64,000 bases of DNA, taken from contig CAZIBN010000012.1 in assembly GCA_964537395.1 (NCBI GenBank), positions 1-64,000 of the forward strand, given 5' to 3'. A model generated the notes under the pieces. It did not search any database, was not told where the DNA came from, and saw only the letters and a program-made list of their open reading frames with translations. Each line of letters starts with the position of its first letter. The stretch's first letter is position 1. This document shows positions 57,400-64,000 of this stretch, one piece after another. The stretch is from GWA2-66-18 sp964537395. Its GTDB lineage: Bacteria; Elusimicrobiota; Elusimicrobia; UBA1565; UBA9628. The translations under genes were made by a program, and so were the position numbers.

Positions 57400-58452
57400 A
57401 TGGTTGAAAATCTCGAGCACCTCATACGACGCGCGTCCCTGAATCCGCGCCTGCCGCGCACGGCTTTATATAAGGAGCTCCTGCGCTCGGAAACCTATCT
57501 ATTGACCGTCGATTCTCCGCTCGAAGACGGCGAGGTCAAGCGCGTCACCAAGCCCGACGCCTCGTTCCCGGTCTGGGCCGACAAGGATCCCGAGCTCGGC
57601 GGGGTGTGGGTTCCGCTGTTCCCCGCGCGTGACCGCGTGCGCGACTTCGTCGCGGCGCGCAAGCTCAAGACGCCGAAGGGTAAGGAATTCCTGTGGATGG
57701 GGCATATGCCCGGCCAGGTGTTCAGCCTGCTCCGCGGGGTTCGTCGCTTCGCGGGCATCAAACTTTTTCTCGATCCTGACCTGTCCGTGTCGGTCCCGTG
57801 GAGCGAGGTGCGCGCTCTGTCCGAGGGCAAGATCGCGGACGAAGGCCCGAAGCGTTATGAGTTGCCGTTCGAGCGGCTCGTGATCCCGGCCGGGGCGCGT
57901 CTTTCCTTCGGGAAGATGAAGCCGTGGGAGGGCGAGGAAAAGCCCGTTCTCATGCTCATGCCCGACGCCGGGAAGTTCGCGCCCGAGGATCTGCGGCGGT
58001 TGGTGCGTCTGCCCCTCGACTCGAAGCACGCATGGATGCCGGTCCGTCATTTTCTCCAGATGATGCGCCGCCTGCAGACGCTCAGCGGCGAAGGCGCCCG
58101 TTATCTCGAGGATCTGTTCGCGTCGTTGCTCGCCTTCGAGATGTACGGCGAGGCTGAGGCGCTGTGCGAGTGGTTCGAGCACCGCGGGCACCAGGCCTAT
58201 GCCTGGGTCGGCCTGTCGGCGATCTACGGCCGTTGCGGGCGCATGGAGGAGTGCGCGGACCTGTGCCTCCGGGCGCTGGCGAAGTATCCCGAGGAGCGCT
58301 CGTTCCACATCAACGGCATACGCGCCTTGGCGGCCCTGGGACGGCTTGAAGACGCCGCCCGTTATGCGGCGGCGGCCGTGCTCCGCTTCCCTGGCGATGC
58401 GGTTTTGGCGGCTTTACGCGCTAAGGTCGCTCCTGTTGCCGTTGCCCATTAA
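57400..58452 (+). CDS. SseB-domain protein with TPR-like C-terminus
   Basis: 350 aa, cytosolic. The first ~40 residues (NPRLPRTALYKELLRSETYLLTV) and then PLFPARDRVRDFV...GIKLFLDPDLSVSVPWSEVRAL fit the SseB N-terminal fold, an alpha/beta module found in many bacterial accessory proteins and poorly understood. Residues ~215-340 are helical pairs like TPR or Sel1 (RYLEDLFASLLAFEMYGEAEALCEWFEHRGHQAYAWVGLSAIYGRCGRMEECADLCLRAL). No catalytic residue stands out, so a scaffold or adaptor role is plausible. It has its own promoter. Confidence 0.7.
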   Translation: MVENLEHLIRRASLNPRLPRTALYKELLRSETYLLTVDSPLEDGEVKRVTKPDASFPVWADKDPELGGVWVPLFPARDRVRDFVAARKLKTPKGKEFLWMGHMPGQVFSLLRGVRRFAGIKLFLDPDLSVSVPWSEVRALSEGKIADEGPKRYELPFERLVIPAGARLSFGKMKPWEGEEKPVLMLMPDAGKFAPEDLRRLVRLPLDSKHAWMPVRHFLQMMRRLQTLSGEGARYLEDLFASLLAFEMYGEAEALCEWFEHRGHQAYAWVGLSAIYGRCGRMEECADLCLRALAKYPEERSFHINGIRALAALGRLEDAARYAAAAVLRFPGDAVLAALRAKVAPVAVAH

Positions 58453-58499
58453 AGCCGGGTAAATACAGTAAAAATAGGGTGAAATTCATCTCGTCCCTC

Positions 58500-58528
58500 T
58501 TGCGTGCCGGAGCCTTGGGGTCTACACT
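58500..58528 (+). promoter_or_regulatory. Promoter with normal leader and Shine-Dalgarno
   Basis: TTGCGT (58500-58505), a 17-bp spacer and TACACT (58523-58528) precede a ~25-nt leader with GGAGG (58541-58545) five bases before ATG 58551. The same -10 hexamer as the giant gene is used, but with a conventional leader. Confidence 0.55.
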
Positions 58529-58550
58529 ATGAGCGTCTTCGGAGGATGTC

Positions 58551-59339
58551 ATGAGCGAGCAAAACCAGTCCAATTTCCAGGCGTTCGGCGCAGGCCTTTT
58601 CGGCTTCGTCGCCGTCATGGCTATCGGTGGTGGCGCCCTGATGGTTCGCTCCTCCCAGCAGGCGAAGGCGGGGGCGAGGCCCGAAGCGGCAGCCGCCCCC
58701 ATCGACCTCGGCTCCTCGATGCCGCGCCCATCGCTCTCTCCGGTTTCAGCTCAGAAGGAGCGCCGTGAGCAATCTCCCGCGCCGCTGACGGGCGAGGTGG
58801 AGGAGGCCGAGGCCTCTGAGGCTCCCGCCGTCGGATCCGCCAGCGGCGCCGCCGCGTCTCCAGAATCCGCTGCGAAAGCGCAATCGTCGGCGCCCCGGCT
58901 CGAGGTGACCCAGCATCTGGACAAGCCGGGCAACGGCTCCTCGGCGACGGCCATCGTCAATAACACGCTTGCTCCGGAGGAGGCCCCTAGGGCCGCGGAC
59001 AAGAAGGCCTTGGGCAAGAAGGCCGCGCCGAAGGTCGACCCGGCGGGCGGGGGCGCGATCGCGTCCGTGCATTATGGCGTGACCAACCGCAGCGAACTGA
59101 TGGGGCGCGCGGCGGGGCCTGTCTATAACGTCAAGGGAGGCTCCGGCAAAGTCGACTCAGGAGCGACGGGCAAGATGGCTGCCGATGTCAACGCGAAGAT
59201 CTCCGAGATTCAGAAACAGCTCGAGTCCGCCGGGCTTCCGGCTGAACAGCGCGCCAAGCTTCAGAAGAATCTTGAGGACGTGATCAAGGGCGTCGTCGGC
59301 CCCGCGATGACCGCTGAGCCCGCTAAGGCCGCTCAGTAA
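58551..59339 (+). CDS. Membrane-anchored Ala-rich protein, unknown
   Basis: 262 aa. A short cytosolic start is followed by one hydrophobic helix (FGAGLFGFVAVMAIGGGALMV, ~12-32). The exported remainder is Ala/Pro/Glu-rich low complexity (~35-160), then a more ordered C-terminus (KISEIQKQLESAGLPAEQRAKLQKNLEDVIKGVV) forming an amphipathic or coiled-coil helix. No family recognised. GGAGG sits five bases before the ATG. The last seven bases overlap the stop region of the opposing M16 gene. Confidence 0.65.
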   Translation: MSEQNQSNFQAFGAGLFGFVAVMAIGGGALMVRSSQQAKAGARPEAAAAPIDLGSSMPRPSLSPVSAQKERREQSPAPLTGEVEEAEASEAPAVGSASGAAASPESAAKAQSSAPRLEVTQHLDKPGNGSSATAIVNNTLAPEEAPRAADKKALGKKAAPKVDPAGGGAIASVHYGVTNRSELMGRAAGPVYNVKGGSGKVDSGATGKMAADVNAKISEIQKQLESAGLPAEQRAKLQKNLEDVIKGVVGPAMTAEPAKAAQ

Positions 59340-62242
59340 GGGAACAGCGTGTCGAGGGGCCTCTCCTCTAGCCCGCCGAGCGCCTTGAGCTGATCGAGGC
59401 CTACGCGGTCGCGATGGCCGAGTATCCAGACCGTCAGCGGATTCTTTTTGAAGCGCGCGGCGAATGACTGGAGCTCCGGCAGGGTGTACTTCAGCGAGCG
59501 CGCGAAGCGCTTCGGCCCCGGGTCGCCGCCCGTGAGCCCTTGGTCCTCCCAGCCGATCACGGTGGCGGGGATGGAGCGGAAGGAGACCGGGCTCGTGCGG
59601 TAGGACTCCTCGATCGATTGAGAGGTCTCCCGGAAGCGTTTGTCCGAGCCCGGGAAATCCTTGAACAGGCTTTCCATGAGCTTGACGGCCTCCGGCGTCT
59701 TGTCGGCCTGGCAGCCGAGGCGGCCCCAGAACTGGGTGTCGTCTCCCTTTACGGCGACCCCGGAGTGGCCGCCGGATGCGGCATAGGCCAAGGCGCGGGA
59801 CTCCCGCACCTCCTGGATGATCACCGAGCTCATGTCTCCGCCCATGTACTGGGAGTAGAAATCGTAATCGACGACAAGCTCGGGGTCGAAGGTCCCGTCC
59901 GCGGAGAACAGGCCGACCTGGGCCTGGACCATGTCGCGGTGGGTGAACAGGACGCGCGGCGAAGCCGGCCGCTGGAGCTTGTACGGCACTCGCGGCGGGA
60001 CCGGGCTGAGGCGGCTGCCCGTGCCGATCAGCTTGCCGATCTCGCTGGGTGCGCGGTTTCCCACATACGCGACGCGCGCGGGGTGCAGCATGAAATCCCG
60101 GATCAGCGACTTCAGGCGCGATTCGCTCAGGGACTTGAACTCGGCGTTGGTGAGGCGCTTGAGCACGCTGTTGTCGCGGCCCCGGGTGGCGAACTGGCCG
60201 AGGGCGTAGTGCACCGAGCCGGGGTCCTTTTTCTCATCCTCGCGCGCGCCGAGCTCGACCTCGATCATCTTCTGCAAGGTCCCGGGCTCGATGACGGTGT
60301 AGGCGAAGCGCTGGCTCATCAGCTCGAGCGAGGCCCAGAGGTTGCGGTCGAGGCCGGTGATGTGGACCGACGTGTCCTGCTCGCTGCAGGAATAGGACAG
60401 CGTCGTGCCGAGGGCGAACAGCTTCTTCTTGAACTCGTCGGCGGACAAGGGGCCGGCGCCGGCCAAAGTGAGCAGGTCGATGGCCGCGCACAGCTCTCGC
60501 TCGGTACGCGAGCCGCGCTCATAGTAGAACGAGAGCGTGAACAGGTCGTTGTACGGGTTCTTCGCCGTGTACAGGCGTCCGCCTTCGATGGGCGTGATCT
60601 GGTAGTCGCGTCCGGAGACGAGCCAGCGCGGATCGAGAGGAGTGGCCGGTATCGCGAGGATCTCCTTCATGAACGCCGATTCGCGGGAAGGGTCGATCTC
60701 GACCTTCGTGAAGGCGGGCTTGGCGATCTTGGGGACCTCGAACTTGGCGTCGCGGCGGTAGACGGCGATGCGGTCCGGGCCCAGGTACTTGTTGGCGACG
60801 CGAACGACGTCGTCCTTGGTGATCTTCCGGATGCGGTCGAGGTGGCCGATCGTGCGCTCCCACGGCTCGATGGCGATGAACGAGCTCGACATCAGGCCGG
60901 CCCGCGACTCGTTCGACTCCGGACGGGCCTTTTCGCTGAGCTCGAAATTGGTGATGACGGCGGCGACGTCGTCCTCGCTGAAGTCCCCGGCCTTGAGGGC
61001 GTCGATCGACTCGAGCAGGAGGGCCTGGGCTTCCTCGGGCGTCTGGCCCTTCTTGGGGAGGGCCCAGGCTTTCCAGGAGCCGGCGTCGTTGCGCATGGAC
61101 GGGTACGAGCCCGAGGCCTTCACCTTTTGCGCCTGATTGAGGCGCAGGTTGAAAAGGCCCGCGGCCGCGTTGTCGACGACCATGTCCATGACCTCGAGGG
61201 CGTCGGCGTCGGGGTGCGAGTGCGGCACGGTCAGCCACGCGAGCGAGACCTTCTGCTCGGCCTCATACCTGACCTCGTACTTCTCTTCGCCCTTGGGCTT
61301 GGGGAGCTCCCACTTCGGAAGGACGGGCAGCGGGCGCGGGGTCCAGGCGCCGAAGTTTTTCTTGATGAGCTCGAGCATCTTCGCCCGGTCGAAGTCGCCG
61401 GCCAGCGCGATCGCCATGTTGTTCGGCGCGTACCAGCGGTCGTAGAACGCGTACATCTTGGCGAGCGACGGGTTCTTCAGGTGCTCGATGCTTCCGAGCG
61501 TCGGCTGCTGGCCGTACGGATGACGCTTGTAGAGGCGGTTCTCGATCTCGTCGGCGACGATGCTCTCGGCGTTGTCGAGCGAGCGGTTCTTCTCTTCATA
61601 GACCGTCTCGATCTCGGTCTGGAACAGGCGGAAGACGGGCTTCTTGAAGCGCTCGGACTCCATCCGGGCCCAGGCCTCGAGGCGGTTGGAGGGGATGCTC
61701 ACGACATACACGGTCTGCTCGTCGGACGTGAACGCGTTGAGGCCCTCGGCCCCGATGTTCTTGTAGAAGCGGTCGAACTCGTTGGGCACCGCCTGAGAGG
61801 ACGCCGCGATGTTCGCGGCGTCGATCGCCTTGTAGATCTTGGCGCGACCGGCCTCGTCGGTGGTCTTGAAGAGGTCTTCGTAGAGGGCGCGGATGAGCTC
61901 GAGGTGCGGGCTCTCCTTTTCGTAGTCGAGCGTCCCGAGGCGCGAGGTGCCTTTGAACAGCATGTGCTCGAGATAATGGGCCATGCCGGTGCTGTCGGCG
62001 GGATCGTTCTTGGAGCCGGCGCGCACGGCGATGCGGATCGAGACTCGGGGCTCGATCTTGCTCGGGCTCAGATAGACGGTCAGGCCGTTGGCCAGCCGGT
62101 GGATCGAAACCCCCAGCGCGTCGTCGGGGCGGGGCGTCTCCTGCACCGCGGGCACGGCCGGCGCCAGGGAGGAGGCCTTCGGTTTTGCCGCGGCCGGAAC
62201 GGCGAGTGCGACGGCGAGTATCCACGGCGTGAGGGTCTTCAT
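59333..62242 (-). CDS. Exported M16 family zinc peptidase (pitrilysin-like)
   Basis: 969 aa, two M16 halves. The signal peptide is MKTLTPWILAVALAVPAAA. The active half has the inverted zinc motif HYLEH (H89, E92, H93) and third-ligand glutamates at 216-217 (VYEEKNRSLDN), with SNRLEAWARMESERF and HPYGQQPTLGSIEHL as family landmarks. The second half (~540-960) lacks the zinc motif and acts as the clamshell partner. Such enzymes degrade small peptides and, in this size class, resemble bacterial insulinase-like proteases of the periplasm. The start overlaps the stop of the upstream DUF4015 gene (ATGA). Confidence 0.93.
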   Translation of the reverse strand: MKTLTPWILAVALAVPAAAKPKASSLAPAVPAVQETPRPDDALGVSIHRLANGLTVYLSPSKIEPRVSIRIAVRAGSKNDPADSTGMAHYLEHMLFKGTSRLGTLDYEKESPHLELIRALYEDLFKTTDEAGRAKIYKAIDAANIAASSQAVPNEFDRFYKNIGAEGLNAFTSDEQTVYVVSIPSNRLEAWARMESERFKKPVFRLFQTEIETVYEEKNRSLDNAESIVADEIENRLYKRHPYGQQPTLGSIEHLKNPSLAKMYAFYDRWYAPNNMAIALAGDFDRAKMLELIKKNFGAWTPRPLPVLPKWELPKPKGEEKYEVRYEAEQKVSLAWLTVPHSHPDADALEVMDMVVDNAAAGLFNLRLNQAQKVKASGSYPSMRNDAGSWKAWALPKKGQTPEEAQALLLESIDALKAGDFSEDDVAAVITNFELSEKARPESNESRAGLMSSSFIAIEPWERTIGHLDRIRKITKDDVVRVANKYLGPDRIAVYRRDAKFEVPKIAKPAFTKVEIDPSRESAFMKEILAIPATPLDPRWLVSGRDYQITPIEGGRLYTAKNPYNDLFTLSFYYERGSRTERELCAAIDLLTLAGAGPLSADEFKKKLFALGTTLSYSCSEQDTSVHITGLDRNLWASLELMSQRFAYTVIEPGTLQKMIEVELGAREDEKKDPGSVHYALGQFATRGRDNSVLKRLTNAEFKSLSESRLKSLIRDFMLHPARVAYVGNRAPSEIGKLIGTGSRLSPVPPRVPYKLQRPASPRVLFTHRDMVQAQVGLFSADGTFDPELVVDYDFYSQYMGGDMSSVIIQEVRESRALAYAASGGHSGVAVKGDDTQFWGRLGCQADKTPEAVKLMESLFKDFPGSDKRFRETSQSIEESYRTSPVSFRSIPATVIGWEDQGLTGGDPGPKRFARSLKYTLPELQSFAARFKKNPLTVWILGHRDRVGLDQLKALGGLEERPLDTLFPY

Positions 62243-63486
62243 TGCTTCTCCTTAGGCGAATCTTCCGGCGAATCCGCTGAGGCTGGCACAATCGCCTTCG
62301 GCGAGTCCGGGGCCGCCTTGGGCGCGGGCTTGGGCTTCTTCGGCGGTTTCGGCTGATCGGGTGGCAGCTTGATGACCGGCCCGGCCTGGATGGCCGACCA
62401 CGAGTAATTGTTCTGCGCGTTCCAGAGGATCCAGCCGCGGACGCCGAGCTCTTCGGCGGCGAGGATCTGCGTGCGCACGTGGGCGGGCGTGTAGCGCACG
62501 CCCATCGAGAAGTCCTGCAGGTAGGGGCGAAGCGCTTCGGGCCGGGGGCCGAGGCGTTCGAGGGCGTCCTTGATGCCGCGGCGGATCGTCTCGTACGGCG
62601 CGCTGTTGGGGTGCTTGAGGCCGTACTCGCCGCGGGCGTAGTGCGACGGGTACATCATCGGCGAGATGTAATCGACGAGGTCCGCCATCTGCTCCATGCT
62701 CTGCCCGATGCCCATGCCGTCGCCGACGCTCGTCGTGAGGCCGAAGGTGTCGATCGAGAGCTTGACGCCGAGGGGCTTGAGGCGCGCGCCGGCGAGCGTC
62801 AGCAGATCTCGCAGGGCCGCGGACGCCGTCGCGGGAGAGTGGTCCGCGCGGGAGTAGCGGCACTGCCGGGTCTTGCCGTCGGAGGGGAAGCGGATGTAGT
62901 CGAACTGGATCTCGTCGAAGCCCGCGGCCGCGGCGCGCGAGGCGATGTCGATCGCGTAGGTCCAAATTTCTTTCTTATACGGATCCACCCAGGCCGTGCC
63001 CTTGTCGTTGGTCCAGATGCGCCCGTCCGGGAAATGGACGGCCAGGTCGGGCCGGGCGCGGGCGAGGTGATCGTCCTTGAAGATCGCGATGCGCGCGACG
63101 GTGTAGATGCCGGCGTCCTTGAAGTCCTTCACGGCGAGCGCCAGATCGGGGATCGCGTTGGTGAACGCGCCCGTCTTCATGGCGAGAGGCACGTCGCGCA
63201 CGAACACGTGCCCGTCGTAGTCCTTGAGCGCGATGACGACGGCGTTGAAGCCGCCGCCCTTCATCTCGGCCACGAAGCGGCGGCGGGCCTTGGTCGAGCC
63301 GGTCGCCCAGCCCGTGAAATGCACGCCGCGGAAGGTCGCGACCGAGGCATGAGCCGAGGCCGCTTGACCAACGGATTTTGGAAGCGGCATTTCCTCGCTT
63401 ATGGCTCGGTCAGAAGTGTCGACGGGGGCCTGGGCGAAAACGGGAGGCGCGCAAAGCGCCAGCAGTAGAGCGAGGGTATTCAGCAT
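62239..63486 (-). CDS. Secreted DUF4015 glycoside-hydrolase-like protein
   Basis: 415 aa. The signal peptide (MLNTLALLLALCAPPVFAQ) is followed by a TIM-barrel with the DUF4015 landmarks: RGVHFTGWATGS at the first strand, NAVVIALKDYDGHVF, ARIAIFKDDHLA, EIQFDYIRFPSDG (likely catalytic acids), DTFGLTTS, DYISPMMYPSHY and WILWNAQNNYSW near the end. The last ~50 residues are a Pro/Lys/Ser-rich tail. The family is predicted to cleave polysaccharide but is not well characterised. The leaderless-type promoter CTGACG, 18 bp, TAGTTT ends six bases before ATG 63486. Confidence 0.85.
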   Translation of the reverse strand: MLNTLALLLALCAPPVFAQAPVDTSDRAISEEMPLPKSVGQAASAHASVATFRGVHFTGWATGSTKARRRFVAEMKGGGFNAVVIALKDYDGHVFVRDVPLAMKTGAFTNAIPDLALAVKDFKDAGIYTVARIAIFKDDHLARARPDLAVHFPDGRIWTNDKGTAWVDPYKKEIWTYAIDIASRAAAAGFDEIQFDYIRFPSDGKTRQCRYSRADHSPATASAALRDLLTLAGARLKPLGVKLSIDTFGLTTSVGDGMGIGQSMEQMADLVDYISPMMYPSHYARGEYGLKHPNSAPYETIRRGIKDALERLGPRPEALRPYLQDFSMGVRYTPAHVRTQILAAEELGVRGWILWNAQNNYSWSAIQAGPVIKLPPDQPKPPKKPKPAPKAAPDSPKAIVPASADSPEDSPKEKQ

Positions 63487-63492
63487 CGGGAG

Positions 63493-63522
63493 AAACTACC
63501 AAATCCCGTACGGGGCCGTCAG
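63493..63522 (-). promoter_or_regulatory. Promoter of the DUF4015-M16 operon
   Basis: On the minus strand, CTGACG (63522-63517), an 18-bp spacer and TAGTTT (63498-63493) lie six bases before ATG 63486. The -35 overlaps the stop codon of the upstream gene. Confidence 0.45.
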
Positions 63523-64000
63523 CGTCGACGGGCGTCCGCCCAGAAGCTTGGGACGGCGATCAGGTCCAGCCGTACCTTTGAGCTTGAGCGCTTCCAGGCG
63601 ACCTGCGCCGGGCTGAGATCGCCGTCGGAGATCTGATCGAAGGCGGCGTGCCTTTCATCGGCGTCGCGCTCGCGGTAGGGCGGATCGATATCGAGGATCT
63701 GTCCGGGCCGGCGGTCACGGGCCTCCATGCTCACGGTCCATCCGTCACCCTTGGGGAGATCGATCTCATAGGCGCCCGCGTCGTCCGTGGTCGCTGTCTG
63801 CGGCTCCTTCTCGTCGCGCAGGAACGTGATATCCGCGCCCTGCACGGGCCGGAGCGTCGCCAGGTCGTAAACCATTCCCGACACCCGCCACGAGTCTTTC
63901 GCGAGGGGCTTCGGTCCGGCGGGCTTCACGGGCGGAGCTGGGGTGGGCGCCGCGGCCGGCGCCTGCTCTGGTTGATTATCGGAGCCGAACAGCTGTGAGC
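63519..64000 (-). CDS. Carboxypeptidase-regulatory-like domain protein (5' end outside window)
   Basis: The frame stays open to the window edge, so the N-terminus is missing; a GTG at 63929 is not convincing as a start because coding-like sequence (SQLFGSDNQPEQAPAAAPTP) continues upstream of it. After the Pro/Ala linker comes WRVSGMVYDLATLRPVQGADITFL...TTDDAGAYEIDLPKGDGWTVSMEA, the pattern of a carboxypeptidase-regulatory-like (CarboxypepD_reg) beta-sandwich, often found on exported proteins. The last ~45 residues are basic and variable. It lies 32 bp upstream of the DUF4015 gene on the same strand. Confidence 0.7.
   Translation of the reverse strand, partial: SQLFGSDNQPEQAPAAAPTPAPPVKPAGPKPLAKDSWRVSGMVYDLATLRPVQGADITFLRDEKEPQTATTDDAGAYEIDLPKGDGWTVSMEARDRRPGQILDIDPPYRERDADERHAAFDQISDGDLSPAQVAWKRSSSKVRLDLIAVPSFWADARRR

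Overview
The window is high-GC, tightly packed bacterial chromosome with no IS elements, CRISPR array or phage genes. Genes often overlap as ATGA, GTGA or TTGA. The run ispE, spoVG, (tRNA-Gln), glmU, prs, rplY/ctc, pth matches the order known from Bacillus subtilis and other deep-branching phyla. The cell appears Gram-negative-like: it has an ispE-linked LolB-like protein, HrpB, TldE/PmbA and many signal peptides. High GC, a 5,616-codon gene and this core order make me favour Elusimicrobiota or a relative such as Omnitrophota. That placement is an inference, not a demonstrated result.

Layout. 1-2072: a RuBisCO-like protein and a TauE/SafE-family exporter (minus strand). 2230-19080: one giant gene for an exported multidomain protein. 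Its recognisable modules include a C39/papain-like peptidase, kinase folds, an HD phosphodiesterase-like domain, a degenerate Fic domain, FHA, two GGDEF-type domains and a possible EndoU-like end. 19090-24617: a small acidic protein, a YihY/BrkB membrane protein, then a minus-strand operon (hybrid kinase, response regulator, Ddl, sodium:solute symporter). 24618-25128: a 511-bp non-coding region holding two diverged, inverted copies of a T-shaped structured element around a central palindrome. 25129-33968: hpt, ftsH, folP, glmM, pdxJ, glmS, a small membrane protein, acpS and an aspartoacylase-family enzyme. 33966-38538: hrpB and two secreted proteins bracketed by two copies of a 70-bp repeat. 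38665-50292: HNH protein, nnrD, tsaE, tsaB, rimI, TPR/LolB-like, ispE, spoVG, tRNA-Gln, glmU, prs, rplY, pth, a small membrane protein and pmbA. 50313-50895: a PilZ gene between two REP-like palindromes. 50894-53998: an ABC exporter operon and def. 54120-58452: proB, proA, an SDR and an SseB/TPR protein. 58551-64000: an anchored Ala-rich protein, an M16 peptidase, a DUF4015 glycosidase-like protein and a gene cut by the window edge.

How the genes work together. A large share supplies the envelope: UDP-GlcNAc (glmS, glmM, glmU), D-Ala-D-Ala (ddl), lipoprotein or outer-membrane handling and exported proteases. Others cover cofactors and nucleotides (folP, pdxJ, prs, hpt, nnrD), proline synthesis (proB, proA) and translation quality (tsaE, tsaB, rimI, pth, def, rplY, tRNA-Gln). 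Many first genes of transcription units have a -10-like hexamer ending only 5-9 nt before the start codon. This suggests that leaderless or near-leaderless mRNAs are common here.
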